From NCBI RefSeq assembly GCF_035917235.1, contig NZ_CP108423.1, positions 7,717,501-7,781,500 of the forward strand: a stretch of 64,000 nucleotides of DNA, in the 5' to 3' direction. Shown piece by piece: positions 1-8,472 of this stretch. A model generated the notes under the pieces. The model was not told where the DNA came from. It ran no database searches and worked only from the letters and a program-made list of their open reading frames with translations. A program made the translations under genes and the position numbers. Source of the DNA: Streptomyces sp. NBC_01294 (GTDB taxonomy: Bacteria > Actinomycetota > Actinomycetes > Streptomycetales > Streptomycetaceae). Every line of letters begins with the position of its first letter. Within the stretch, counting starts at the first letter, position 1.

Positions 1-411
1 GACGCCGCCGGGCACTACCACCACTCCACCGTCGTGCGCTGGGTCGAGGCGGCCGAGGCCGTCCTGCTCCACCGCCTGGGCCTGTCCCACCTGTTCGGAA
101 GCACCCCCCGGGTCCACTTCGAGGCCGACTACCGGGCACGGCTCTGGTTCGGGGACGCGGTGCGCACCGAACTGAAGGTCGTCAAGGTCGGCTCGGCCTC
201 CCTGCACTACGCCTTCACCGTGCGCAGCGAACGGGGCGTGGAGGCGGCCACCGGCCGCATGGTCATCGCCCACTCGGCCGCCCACGCGACCGGTGCGACC
301 CCCTGGCCCGCCGACGTGCGCGAGCTGCTGGGCACGGCGGGACCGCAGACACCCGAACTACTCACCATCGCCGCATCACCCGGAGGTACGCCGTGCGCGT
401 CGCAGTCATAG
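1..411 (+). CDS. Acyl-CoA thioesterase, hotdog fold (5' end outside window)
   Basis: The reading frame is open from the first base, so only the last 136 residues are present. The visible start (DAAGHYHHSTVVRWVEAAE) has the Asp-x-x-Gly-His-x-x-His pattern followed by an R-W-x-E helix, typical of 4-hydroxybenzoyl-CoA-type hotdog thioesterases. Such enzymes are about 140-150 aa, so little is missing. Its stop lies 19 nt inside the next gene, which encodes a salicylyl-CoA 5-hydroxylase-type protein, so translational coupling is likely. I infer that it releases gentisate from gentisyl-CoA in that pathway. The exact substrate cannot be read from sequence. Confidence 0.75.
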   Translation, partial: DAAGHYHHSTVVRWVEAAEAVLLHRLGLSHLFGSTPRVHFEADYRARLWFGDAVRTELKVVKVGSASLHYAFTVRSERGVEAATGRMVIAHSAAHATGATPWPADVRELLGTAGPQTPELLTIAASPGGTPCASQS

Positions 412-2705
412 GAGGAGGGCCCGGCGGACTGTACTTCGCGGCCCTGACCAAGCAGCTCTCCCCGCACTGGGAGGTGACCGTCTGGGAACGCAACGCCCCC
501 GACGACACCTTCGGCTTCGGGGTCGTCTTCTCCGACGAGACGCTCGACGGCATCGCCCAGGCCGACCGCGAGATCCACGAGGCCATGTCCGCGGAGTTCG
601 CCCGCTGGGCCGACATCGACGTCCGCTACCGGGGCACCACCCTCACCTCGGGCGGCCATGGCTTTGCCGCCCTCGGACGCCGGCACCTGCTGCGGATCCT
701 CCAGGAGCGCTGCGCCGCGCTGGAGGTGGACGTCCGCTACCGCACCCAGGCCCCGCCCGCCGCCGAACTCGCCGTGTCGTACGACCTGGTGGTGGCCTGC
801 GACGGCGTACGGTCGGCCACCCGCGCCGCCTACGCCGACACGTTCGGCACCGACCTCGACGAGCGCGCCGGCCGCTACATGTGGCTCGGCACGGACAAGG
901 TCTTCGAAGCCTTCACCTTCATCGTCGACGAGCAGGACTTCGGCACCCTCCAGGTGCACGCGTACCCCTACGACTCCACCCGCTCCACCTTCATCGTGGA
1001 GATGGAGGAGGAGGCGTGGCGGCGCGCCGGCTTCGAGGAGTTCGCCGACCGCGGCCATCCGCCGGGCACCAGCGACGAGGAGAGCATCCGGCGCTGCGAG
1101 GAACTCCTCGCGGGCCACCTCGACGGCCACCGGCTCCTCCCCAACAACTCCAAGTGGCTCCGCTTCACCACGGTCCGCAACCGCACCTGGCGGCACGAGA
1201 ACGTCGTCCTCCTCGGGGACGCCGCCCACACCGCGCACTTCTCCATCGGCTCCGGCACCAAGCTCGCCATGGAGGACGCCCTCGTCCTCGCCGCCAGCCT
1301 GCACGAACACCCGGACGTGCCGACCGCGCTCGCCGCGTACGAGGACGAGCGCAGGCCGGTGGTGGAGTCCACCCAGCGCGCGGCCCAGGCCAGCCTGGAG
1401 TGGTTCGAGCACATCGACCGGTACACCGGCCAGGACCCGCACCAGTTCGCCTTCAACCTCCTCACCCGCAGCCGCCGCGTCACCTACGACAACCTGCGCC
1501 TGCGCGACGAGGGGTTCACCAGCGCGGTCAACCGCTCCTCGACCGTGCCCCCGATGTTCCGCCCCTACCCGCTCGGCGGACTGCTGCTGCGCAACCGGGT
1601 CGTCGTCCCGCCCACCGCGCTGCACACCGCGCGTGACGGCGTCCCCGGCGACTTCGACCTGGTCCACCTCAGCACGCAGGCCCTCGGCGGCGCGGGCCTG
1701 GTCCTCGCCGGGATGACGTCCGTCAGCGCCGACGGCCGGGCCACCCCCGGCTGCCCCGGCCTGTGGACCGACGGACAGGAAGCGGCCTGGCGGCGCATCA
1801 CGGACTTCGTCCACGGCCAGTCCGACACCTGCCTCGGCATCCAGCTGACGCACGCCGGCCGCCGCGCCGCCGCCCGCGACGGGCAGCCGATCGCCGCTTC
1901 GGCGCTGGCCTGGGACGAGCGGAGCCCGGTGCCGCGCGAGGCCGACCGGGCCGACATGGACGCCGTCGTACGGGACTTCGTGAGCGCGGCCCGGCGCGCC
2001 GACCGGGCGGGCTTCGACGTGCTGGAACTCCAGTACGGGCACGGGCACCTGCTCTCCGGCTTCCTGTCGCCGCTGACCAACCTGCGGACGGACGAGTACG
2101 GGGGAGACCTGGACGGAAGGCTGCGGCTGCCGCTCGAAGTGCTGCGCGCCGTACGGGAGGTGTGGCCGGCCGGCAAGGCCCTGCTCGTGCGGATCTCCGC
2201 CGCCGACTGGGCCGAGGGCGGCACCAGCGAGGCCGACGCCGTCGCCATCGCCCGCGCGCTCGCCGAGGCCGGCGCCGACGCCGTCGACGTCTCCACCGGC
2301 GAGGTCGTCGCCCACGAGCAGCCCCGCTACGGCCGCAGCTACCAGACCCCGTACGCCGACCTCATCCGCAACGCCACCGGGGTCCCCACCATCGCCGTCG
2401 GCGCGATCTCCACGTACGACGACGTGAACTCGATCATCCTGGCGGGCCGGGCGGACCTGTGCGGCGTCGGCCGCGCCCAGCTCCACGACCCGCTGTGGAC
2501 CCTGCACGCGGCCGCCGCCCAGGGCTACCAGGGCCCTGCCGCGCCCTGGGCGCGCGCCTGGCGGGCGGGCAGCGGCCGGCCCCCGTCGGCCCGGACCGAC
2601 CGGATCCCGCCCCGCCTCGAACTGCTGCGGCAGCCCGCCGCGTCCGCCCACCGCCGCTGGCTGCCGCGCGCCGCCGCCCCGGCGCCCGCTCCCGTCCCCC
2701 GATAG
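393..2705 (+). CDS. sdgC: Bifunctional salicylyl-CoA 5-hydroxylase / OYE-type oxidoreductase
   Basis: A 770-aa fusion. The N-terminal half is a class A FAD monooxygenase: GGGPGGLYFA dinucleotide fold near residue 7, a DGVRSATR motif near 147 and GDAAHTAHFSIGSG near 275. From about residue 390 it is an Old Yellow Enzyme/2,4-dienoyl-CoA-reductase-type flavin domain, with QLTHAGRRA and a GHLLSGFLSPLTNLRTDEYGG-like core. This architecture is known for salicylyl-CoA 5-hydroxylase (SdgC of Streptomyces WA46) and for the related 2-aminobenzoyl-CoA monooxygenase/reductase. The gentisate dioxygenase downstream favours salicylyl-CoA as substrate. The GTG start is preceded by CGGAGG at 381-386. The ligases that make salicylyl-CoA are not in the window. 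Confidence 0.82.
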   Translation: MRVAVIGGGPGGLYFAALTKQLSPHWEVTVWERNAPDDTFGFGVVFSDETLDGIAQADREIHEAMSAEFARWADIDVRYRGTTLTSGGHGFAALGRRHLLRILQERCAALEVDVRYRTQAPPAAELAVSYDLVVACDGVRSATRAAYADTFGTDLDERAGRYMWLGTDKVFEAFTFIVDEQDFGTLQVHAYPYDSTRSTFIVEMEEEAWRRAGFEEFADRGHPPGTSDEESIRRCEELLAGHLDGHRLLPNNSKWLRFTTVRNRTWRHENVVLLGDAAHTAHFSIGSGTKLAMEDALVLAASLHEHPDVPTALAAYEDERRPVVESTQRAAQASLEWFEHIDRYTGQDPHQFAFNLLTRSRRVTYDNLRLRDEGFTSAVNRSSTVPPMFRPYPLGGLLLRNRVVVPPTALHTARDGVPGDFDLVHLSTQALGGAGLVLAGMTSVSADGRATPGCPGLWTDGQEAAWRRITDFVHGQSDTCLGIQLTHAGRRAAARDGQPIAASALAWDERSPVPREADRADMDAVVRDFVSAARRADRAGFDVLELQYGHGHLLSGFLSPLTNLRTDEYGGDLDGRLRLPLEVLRAVREVWPAGKALLVRISAADWAEGGTSEADAVAIARALAEAGADAVDVSTGEVVAHEQPRYGRSYQTPYADLIRNATGVPTIAVGAISTYDDVNSIILAGRADLCGVGRAQLHDPLWTLHAAAAQGYQGPAAPWARAWRAGSGRPPSARTDRIPPRLELLRQPAASAHRRWLPRAAAPAPAPVPR

Positions 2706-2717
2706 CCGGAGGTTCCC

Positions 2718-3737
2718 ATGCCCATGGACAGGGAGAACCTGCCCCGATTCACGGCGGCGGCCGTCCAGGCCGCACCCGTCTACCTCGACCCCGCCGCCAC
2801 CGTCGGCAAGGCCGTCGCCCTGATCGCCGAGGCCGCCGCCCACGGAGCCGAACTCGTCGTCTTCCCCGAGGTGTTCGTCCCCGGCTACCCCTACTGGAAC
2901 TGGACGATGAACCCGGTCCAGGGCTCGCCCTGGTTCGAGCGCCTCCAGCGGGCCTCGGTCGATCTGCCCGGCCCGCACGTCGACGCCCTGCGCGCGGCGG
3001 CCCGCCGGCACGGGATCGTCCTCGTCATCGGGGTCAACGAGCGCGCCCCGCACAGCCTCGGCGTCCTCTACAACACCCTGCTGACCATCGGACCCGACGG
3101 CGCCCTCCTCGGCGTCCACCGCAAACTGGTGCCGACCTGGGCCGAGAAGCTCACCTGGACCGGCGGGGACGGCAGCTCGCTCGTCGTCCACGACACACCC
3201 GTCGGCCCCCTCGGGGCGCTCGCCTGCGGCGAGAACACCAACACCCTGGCCCGCTTCACCCTCCTCGCGCAGGGCGAACTCGTCCATGCCTCCTGCTACA
3301 TCGCCCTGCCCGTCGCCCCCGCCGACTACGACATGGCCGACGCCATCGCCGTCCGCACCGCCGCCCACAGCTTCGAGGGCAAGGTCTTCTCCGTCGTCGC
3401 CTGCTCCACCGTCTCCCCGGAGATCGTCGACCTGCTCGCCGGGGACGACGAGGAACTGCGCAAGCAGTTCACCCGTCCCCGCAGCGCGCTGTCCGGCATC
3501 TTCGGCCCCGACGGCCGCCCGGTCACCGAGCCCCTCGTGGACGACGAGGGGATCGTCTACGGCGAGATCGACCTCGCCCGGTGCATCCAGCCCAAGCAGA
3601 TGCACGACATCACCGGGCACTACAACCGTTTCGACATCTTCCGCCTCGAAGTCGACAACCGCCCCCGGCTGCCCGTGACCTTCACCGTGCCCCCGGCCCC
3701 CTTCACCGACAGCGCCGCCCCTGAGGAGGACGTATGA
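2718..3737 (+). CDS. Nitrilase-family carbon-nitrogen hydrolase
   Basis: A 339-aa protein of the nitrilase superfamily. The Glu-Lys-Cys triad is visible: E51 in VVFPEVF, K136 in HRKLVPTWAEK and C170 in GALACGENTN. The CGENTN context and the FVPGYPYWNW segment match true nitrilases (nitrile to carboxylate plus ammonia) better than amidases or ureidopropionases. It sits inside the salicylate/gentisate operon. Its stop overlaps the start of the gentisate dioxygenase by 4 nt (ATGA), so it is part of the unit and not a passer-by. I infer an aromatic or hydroxylated nitrile substrate feeding this pathway, but no residue proves it. The start is ATG, 7 nt behind a GGAGG at 2707-2711. Confidence 0.8.
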   Translation: MPMDRENLPRFTAAAVQAAPVYLDPAATVGKAVALIAEAAAHGAELVVFPEVFVPGYPYWNWTMNPVQGSPWFERLQRASVDLPGPHVDALRAAARRHGIVLVIGVNERAPHSLGVLYNTLLTIGPDGALLGVHRKLVPTWAEKLTWTGGDGSSLVVHDTPVGPLGALACGENTNTLARFTLLAQGELVHASCYIALPVAPADYDMADAIAVRTAAHSFEGKVFSVVACSTVSPEIVDLLAGDDEELRKQFTRPRSALSGIFGPDGRPVTEPLVDDEGIVYGEIDLARCIQPKQMHDITGHYNRFDIFRLEVDNRPRLPVTFTVPPAPFTDSAAPEEDV

Positions 3738-4852
3738 CCAGCGAGCAGGACGACTCGATGCTCGGCCGCGCCCGGGTGTCCGACACCCCCGAACTCACCG
3801 CGTACTACGACGAGCTCGGCGCCCTCGACGCGGGCGCCCTGTGGACCGTGGCCAACGACATCGAGCCCTGGTACCCGCAGCCCCGCTCCGTGCCCGTGCT
3901 GTGGCGCTACGACGAGCTGCGCCCCCACGTCCTCAAGGCCCTCGGCCTGGTCAAGGGCGACGACGCCGGCCGCCGGGTCGTGATGCTCGTCAACCCGGGC
4001 CGCAAGGACGTCAGCGCCGCCGCCGGACTCCTCTACACCGGACTCCAGATCATGGGCCCCGGCGAGGCCCTGACCGCCCACCGCCACCAGGCCGCGGCCC
4101 TGCGCTTTGTCCACGAGGGCACCGGCGCCTGGACGATCGTCGACGGCCAGAAGCTGAAGGTCGGTCCCCGCGACTTCGCCATCACCCCGAACGGCACCTG
4201 GCACGAGCACGGCAACGACGCCGACGACGCACCGGTCATATGGCAGGACGGACTCGACATCCCGCTGGTCAACGCCTTGGACGCCGGGTTCTACGAGGTC
4301 CACCCCGAGCTGTACCAGACCCCGGGGAAGGTCATCAACTCCTCGGTCCTGACCTACGGAGCGAACCTGTTGCCGTACGGAGTGGAGAAGTGGACCCGGC
4401 CGTACTCGCCGCTGCTCGCCTACCCCTGGGAGCCCACGTACGAGGCCCTGCGCGGCCTCGCCCAGGCCACCGAGGGGTCCCCGTACGACGGGGTCATCGC
4501 GGAGTACACCAACCCGGTGACGGGCGGTCCGGTCATGCCCACCATGGGCGCCCACATGCAGTTGCTGCGCCCCGGCCAGGCCACCCTCGCCCACCGCCAC
4601 ACCGGCTCGGTGATCTACACGGCCGCCAAGGGCCGCGGGGTCTCGGTCATCGCCGGACGGCGCTTCGAGTGGAAGCAGGGCGACATCTTCTGCGTCCCGT
4701 CCTGGGCCTGGCACGAGCACCACAATCTCGACCAGACCGAGGACGCCTGCCTCTTCTCCTTCAACGACTTCCCCGTCATGCGCTCGCTCGGTTTCCACCG
4801 GGAAGAGGCGTACGCCGACCACGGCGGGCACCAGCCCGTCACCGCCGCCTGA
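3734..4852 (+). CDS. sdgD: Gentisate 1,2-dioxygenase, double cupin
   Basis: A 372-aa bicupin. The first cupin shows the iron ligands H116 and H118 (TAHRHQAAALRFVHEG) and H157/H159 (GTWHEHGND). The second repeats the pattern degenerately with AHRHTGSVIY and SWAWHEHHN. Length and motifs match gentisate 1,2-dioxygenases, Fe(II) enzymes that open gentisate to maleylpyruvate using O2. It is translationally coupled to the nitrilase upstream and followed after 18 nt by the FAH-family hydrolase, the usual next step. It is likely cytoplasmic and tetrameric by family knowledge. 1-Hydroxy-2-naphthoate or salicylate dioxygenases share the fold but do not fit the neighbours as well. Confidence 0.85.
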   Translation: MTSEQDDSMLGRARVSDTPELTAYYDELGALDAGALWTVANDIEPWYPQPRSVPVLWRYDELRPHVLKALGLVKGDDAGRRVVMLVNPGRKDVSAAAGLLYTGLQIMGPGEALTAHRHQAAALRFVHEGTGAWTIVDGQKLKVGPRDFAITPNGTWHEHGNDADDAPVIWQDGLDIPLVNALDAGFYEVHPELYQTPGKVINSSVLTYGANLLPYGVEKWTRPYSPLLAYPWEPTYEALRGLAQATEGSPYDGVIAEYTNPVTGGPVMPTMGAHMQLLRPGQATLAHRHTGSVIYTAAKGRGVSVIAGRRFEWKQGDIFCVPSWAWHEHHNLDQTEDACLFSFNDFPVMRSLGFHREEAYADHGGHQPVTAA

Positions 4853-4870
4853 CCCACGAGGAGCCCCAGC

Positions 4871-5791
4871 ATGCGCTTGCTGACCTTCACCACCAGTGCC
4901 ACCGGAGCCGCCGGCGCCACGGAACGCCTGGGCGTCGAGGCCGACGGCCTCGTCCTCGACCTGGCGGTCCTGGCCGACCACGCGGGCGTACGCATCCCGC
5001 ACGACCTGCTCTCCTTCGTCCAGGCCGGCCCGGCCGCGCAGGAAGCGGCCCGCCGGCTGCTCGCCGCCGACCCCGCAGGACCGCTCGCCGGCGCCGTCCA
5101 CCGGCGGGAGGACGTGACCCTGCGCGCCCCGCTGCGCCCCGGCAAGATCATCGGCGTCGGCCTCAACTACATCGAGCACGTCGAGGAGTCCAGCCGCAGC
5201 CTCGACACCGACAAGGACCTGCCGCCGCGCCCGGTGCTTTTCGGCAAGCCCGCCACCGCCGTCACCGGCCCCGGACAGCCGATCCTGCACAACGCCGACC
5301 TGACCACCCAGCTGGACTGGGAGTGCGAACTCGCCGTCGTCATCGGCCGCACCGCCTTCCGGGTGAGCGAGGAGGACGCGTACGACCACATCTTCGGCTT
5401 CAGCATCCTCAACGACATCAGCGCCCGCGACCAGCGCCGGTCCGGCCAGTGGTTCTTCTCCAAGGGCCAGGACTCCTACGCCCCCTTCGGCCCGGTGATC
5501 GTGACCCGCGACGAGATCCGCGACCCCATGGCCCTCGACCTCTCGCTGCGCGTCAACGGCGTCACCAAGCAGAAGTCGAACACCCGTCACATGCTCTTCC
5601 CCATCGCCCGCCTCATCGCCGACATCAGCTCGGGCATGACCCTGGAGCCCGGCGATGTCATCGCGACGGGCTCGCCCTCCGGCGTCGGCGCCGGCATGGT
5701 CCCGCCCGAGTTCCTGCACCCCGGTGACACCGTCGAAGCCACGGTCGAAGGCATCGGCACCCTGACCAACCCCGTCGTCGACGCCCGCTGA
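4871..5791 (+). CDS. FAH-family maleylpyruvate/fumarylpyruvate hydrolase
   Basis: A 306-aa protein with the fumarylacetoacetate hydrolase C-terminal domain: GKIIGVGLNYIEHVEES, then the metal-binding DWECELAVVIGRTA, then NDISARDQRR and the closing GDVIATGSPSGVG. Family members hydrolyse acylpyruvates. In the gentisate pathway this step cleaves fumarylpyruvate, or maleylpyruvate directly, to pyruvate and a C4 dicarboxylate. No maleylpyruvate isomerase lies in this operon and the next gene is maleate-isomerase-like, so direct cleavage of maleylpyruvate to maleate is the better inference. GAGGAG at 4859-4864 is the ribosome site. Confidence 0.82.
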   Translation: MRLLTFTTSATGAAGATERLGVEADGLVLDLAVLADHAGVRIPHDLLSFVQAGPAAQEAARRLLAADPAGPLAGAVHRREDVTLRAPLRPGKIIGVGLNYIEHVEESSRSLDTDKDLPPRPVLFGKPATAVTGPGQPILHNADLTTQLDWECELAVVIGRTAFRVSEEDAYDHIFGFSILNDISARDQRRSGQWFFSKGQDSYAPFGPVIVTRDEIRDPMALDLSLRVNGVTKQKSNTRHMLFPIARLIADISSGMTLEPGDVIATGSPSGVGAGMVPPEFLHPGDTVEATVEGIGTLTNPVVDAR

Positions 5792-5800
5792 GGAGTACCC

Positions 5801-6580
5801 GTGTCACCCCGCACCTACCGCATCGGCCAGATCGTGCCGAGCTCCAACGTCACCATGGAAACCGAAGTCCCCGCCATCCTCCGGGCCCGCCAGGCCATCG
5901 CACCGGACGAGCGCTTCACCTTCCACTCCAGCCGGATGCGCATGACCCACGTGACCCCCGAGCAGCTCAAGGCCATGGACGCCGACTCCGACCGCTGCGC
6001 CGTGGAACTCTCCGACGCGCGCGTCGACGTACTCGGCTACGCCTGCCTGGTGGCCATCATGAGCATGGGCCTCGGCTACCACCGGACCTCGGAGCAGCGC
6101 CTGCACACCCGCACCGCCGAGAACGGCGCGCCCGCCCCCGTCGTCACCAGCGCCGGAGCCCTCGTCCACGGCCTGCACACCATCGGCGCCAAGAAGATCG
6201 CGCTGCTGGCTCCCTACATGCGCCCGCTCACGCAGACCGTCGTGGACTACCTCACGCACGAGGGCATCGAGGTCCTCGACCACCAGGCCCTCGAGATCCC
6301 GGACAACCTGGAGGTCGCCGCCCACGACCCGGCCCGCCTGCCGGGCCTGGCACGGGCCCTCGACTACGCCGACGCGGACGCGGTCGTGCTCTCGGCCTGC
6401 GTGCAGATGCCGTCCCTGGGCGCCATCGAGGAGGCCGAACAGCTGCTGGGCAAGCCGGTGGTGTCCGCGGCGGTCTGCACCGCCCATCAGATGCTCCGGG
6501 CCCTGGACCTGGACGCCGTGGCCCCGGGGGCGGGCCACCTGCTGTCGGGCACGTACGCCCGGGCCCCACTGCCCGGGTAG
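5801..6580 (+). CDS. Maleate cis-trans isomerase-like Asp/Glu racemase-family protein
   Basis: 259 aa, Asp/Glu racemase superfamily. Two catalytic-type cysteines are seen: C82 in GYACLVAIMSMG and C200 in LSACVQMPSLG. They are 118 residues apart, the same spacing I recall for C76/C194 of Nocardia maleate isomerase. PSSNVTMETE near the N-terminus is the dicarboxylate-binding loop of that family. The enzyme would convert maleate to fumarate without cofactor. As last gene of the operon it would complete gentisate degradation to fumarate and pyruvate. Arylmalonate decarboxylase is the nearest alternative, but that family usually lacks one of the two cysteines. Confidence 0.78.
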   Translation: MSPRTYRIGQIVPSSNVTMETEVPAILRARQAIAPDERFTFHSSRMRMTHVTPEQLKAMDADSDRCAVELSDARVDVLGYACLVAIMSMGLGYHRTSEQRLHTRTAENGAPAPVVTSAGALVHGLHTIGAKKIALLAPYMRPLTQTVVDYLTHEGIEVLDHQALEIPDNLEVAAHDPARLPGLARALDYADADAVVLSACVQMPSLGAIEEAEQLLGKPVVSAAVCTAHQMLRALDLDAVAPGAGHLLSGTYARAPLPG

Positions 6581-6593
6581 CGGTCGACACGAC

Positions 6594-7028
6594 CTAGCGC
6601 AGCGGCGGCAGCGTGTACGTCGGGATCGACGGGTCGTTCGGGTCGAAGGGGGTCGGCTTCCAGTCCATCGTCGGGACGTGGGAGGGCGCCGGAGGCGGGG
6701 TGGGGCCCCGGTGCGGGTTCTGCGGGACCTTCGGCGAACCCGCCGTGCTCCGCTTCGGTGCCGGCTCCGATCCACGGCCGGCCGAGGCCTTCGGCTGCGC
6801 CGCCGGGGGCGCAGCCGAGACGGAGGGCTCCGGGGCCGCCGGCTGCGAGTCCGCGGGGGACGGCGAGGCCGTCGCCGGGTCGGTGCTCGCGGTCGGCGTC
6901 GCCGGCTTCTCCGCGGCCGGCGGGGCGCCGCCGGCCGCGGCGCCGGAACAGCCGCTCAGCAACAGGCCGCCCACCAGCACCACGGCCACGGCTCCTGGCA
7001 CTCTGCCGCCGGCGCCCACACCCACCAC
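6594..7028 (-). CDS. Proline-rich secreted lipoprotein
   Basis: A 144-aa protein, convergent with the gentisate operon. It has a hydrophobic N-terminus (residues about 9-24) ending in the lipobox LLSGC, so it should be lipidated and held on the outer face of the membrane. The rest is Pro/Ala/Ser/Thr-rich low complexity with a short C-terminal tail rich in Pro and Asp. No enzyme motif is visible. GTG codons at 7028 and 7025 are both possible starts. An in-frame stop lies just upstream, so it cannot be longer. Function unknown. Confidence 0.6.
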   Translation of the reverse strand: MVGVGAGGRVPGAVAVVLVGGLLLSGCSGAAAGGAPPAAEKPATPTASTDPATASPSPADSQPAAPEPSVSAAPPAAQPKASAGRGSEPAPKRSTAGSPKVPQNPHRGPTPPPAPSHVPTMDWKPTPFDPNDPSIPTYTLPPLR

Positions 7029-7079
7029 CCACCGATCCCGCGTCGTTCATACGTTCAACGCGCGGATCGTAGCTCAGCC

Positions 7080-7450
7080 CCGCGCGCCCGATCCCGGCAG
7101 GATGATCGTGACCCCGCGCCGCCGCCCCGCCAGTCGCCGAAGGCCGCGAGAGCCAGCCGCTGGGCCACCGCCGGGAAGCCGTTGGCGGAGGAGGAGGTGC
7201 CCATCGCGTAGACCGCGCGCCGGTTGAGGTCCCTGGAGGCGAAGGCGCGGCTCCGTCGTAGCCGGGCAGGTACGGCCTGCGGCGTTCGATCGCCTCGGCC
7301 GGGGAGTGGCCGGGGCGCCCTGGAAGTCGTGGGGCAGGCCGCTGGTGTGGTTGAGCAACTGCCGCACGCTGATCGGTTCCTCGAACCGGCTCTCGGCGGT
7401 CAGGGGCAGGGTCCGAGGAACGGCGCCTGGGAAGACTCCACTCGGGAAAC
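7080..7450 (-). pseudogene. Remnant of serine beta-lactamase/D-Ala-D-Ala carboxypeptidase-type gene
   Basis: Reading the minus strand gives a recognisable piece, EEPISVRQLLNHTSGLPHDF, the segment that follows the catalytic SxxK region in class C beta-lactamase-like serine hydrolases. After a frame change near 7240-7260 it continues as AFASRDLNRRAVYAMGTSSS and NGFPAVAQRLALAAFGDW, resembling the C-terminal part of the same family. The nucleophile motif, the Y-x-N region and most of the body are missing and the frame is broken, so this is a decayed fragment. It fills most of the stretch between the lipoprotein and the MatA-like gene. Confidence 0.6.
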
Positions 7451-7643
7451 GGTGATCAAGTCCCTGCGAGCTTCTCCGCCCGGACCGTCCCGGTTCGACC
7501 GGGATCTCCCGCTCCGAACCTGAACCTATCCTGACATCGCGTCAGGGAAGCCGGGCGGGCGCCGCCCGCGCGGGCCCTCGCCCCGTACGAGGTGTCGCTG
7601 TACTGACGATCCACCCGGACCGATCCACCCGTACCGGTGCACC

Positions 7644-7677
7644 ACGATGCCGACCGGGTCATCCCGGTCGGCATCGT
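7644..7677. promoter_or_regulatory. 15-bp perfect inverted repeat upstream of the MatAB-like pair
   Basis: ACGATGCCGACCGGG is followed by four bases (TCAT) and its exact complement. It lies about 60 bp before the first gene of the MatAB-like pair. As RNA it would be a very stable hairpin and as DNA a large operator. No T-run follows it. I cannot tell attenuator from protein site. Confidence 0.5.
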
Positions 7678-7737
7678 ACGGAACAGGACCGTTCGGCCCT
7701 GGGAGTGACATCGGCGGCGGCTCCAGCGCTGAAGGGC

Positions 7738-8370
7738 ATGAGTCGCCCTTCCGACCGCGACCACGACCCTGCCCCGACATCCGACGTCGCGTCTCCCGAT
7801 CCCCAGAGGCCACCACGCATGCACCCACCACTCGGTACCCCGGAACAGGACACGATGGAGCTCTTCCTCGGTGATGTGGGTGCACCCGCTGCGGCGCCGG
7901 AGACGCCGGCCCCGGCCGCCGCAGCGGCCCCGGTATTCGTGGATACGTCGGGGCGCAGACAGCGCCGGGTGCGCCGCTGGGGGTACCTGCTGGTGGTACC
8001 GGCCGTCGCCTACGTCGTCCTGCTCATCAGCACCCTGCTTGGCGGCCCCACCATCCACTCGCCGTTCCTCCCCTCGGCCCAGGCTCCGCACACCCCCGTA
8101 CCCGAAAGCACGGCCGGCACCCGCACCGGCGGCCCGTCCGCCCCTGGCGCGGCGAATGGCAGCCCGCGCCCCACCCCGGCAGCCTCGCGCAGCGGTGCGT
8201 CCTCGCCGGCCGCCACGACCGTGACCGGCGGCGCGACGCCCGGCACCGGACCCGGCCCGAAGGCCACGACCGGACCGGCGCACCCGGCCCAGTCGCCTCC
8301 CGGCGGGGGGCGGGGTCGCGCCACCGAGCCGCCGGGCCAGGGCGGTGGCAAGCCCACCGGGCGGCCCTGA
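7738..8370 (+). CDS. Single-pass membrane protein, MatA-like
   Basis: About 210 aa from the ATG chosen here. An upstream GTG is possible, and a later ATG at 7819 is also plausible. A basic patch (RRQRRVRRWG) precedes one membrane segment, LLVVPAVAYVVLLISTLLG, so the N-terminus is inside. The C-terminal half is a Pro/Ser/Thr/Gly-rich extracellular tail. It stands 102 nt ahead of the deacetylase/glycosyltransferase fusion. In S. coelicolor the poly-N-acetylglucosamine locus matAB pairs a small membrane protein with such a fusion, so I infer a MatA-like accessory role. The call rests on context, not on a recognisable domain. Confidence 0.5.
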   Translation: MSRPSDRDHDPAPTSDVASPDPQRPPRMHPPLGTPEQDTMELFLGDVGAPAAAPETPAPAAAAAPVFVDTSGRRQRRVRRWGYLLVVPAVAYVVLLISTLLGGPTIHSPFLPSAQAPHTPVPESTAGTRTGGPSAPGAANGSPRPTPAASRSGASSPAATTVTGGATPGTGPGPKATTGPAHPAQSPPGGGRGRATEPPGQGGGKPTGRP

Positions 8371-8390
8371 GGCCGACAGGCCCGGCGCGG

Positions 8391-8455
8391 CCCACGCCAC
8401 CGCACCGCATCACATAGCAATGCACCGCACCACACCGCACCGCACAACGCAGCAG
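8391..8455. repeat. CACCGCA-rich low-complexity spacer
   Basis: The spacer between the MatA-like and MatB-like genes is built of irregular copies of CACCGCA and CACACCGCA, strongly C/A-biased on the plus strand. It ends just before AGGAAG at 8459-8464, the likely ribosome site of the next gene. It should be unstructured as RNA. Confidence 0.5.
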
Positions 8456-8472
8456 GCAGGAAGACTCACCCC

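Noticed and set aside
207..5719. Very long minus-strand open frames (up to 1137 codons) opposite the gentisate operon
   Set aside because: They are antisense shadows caused by high GC at third codon positions. They are Gly/Asp/Val-rich low complexity, lack family motifs, and the plus-strand genes have clear catalytic residues.
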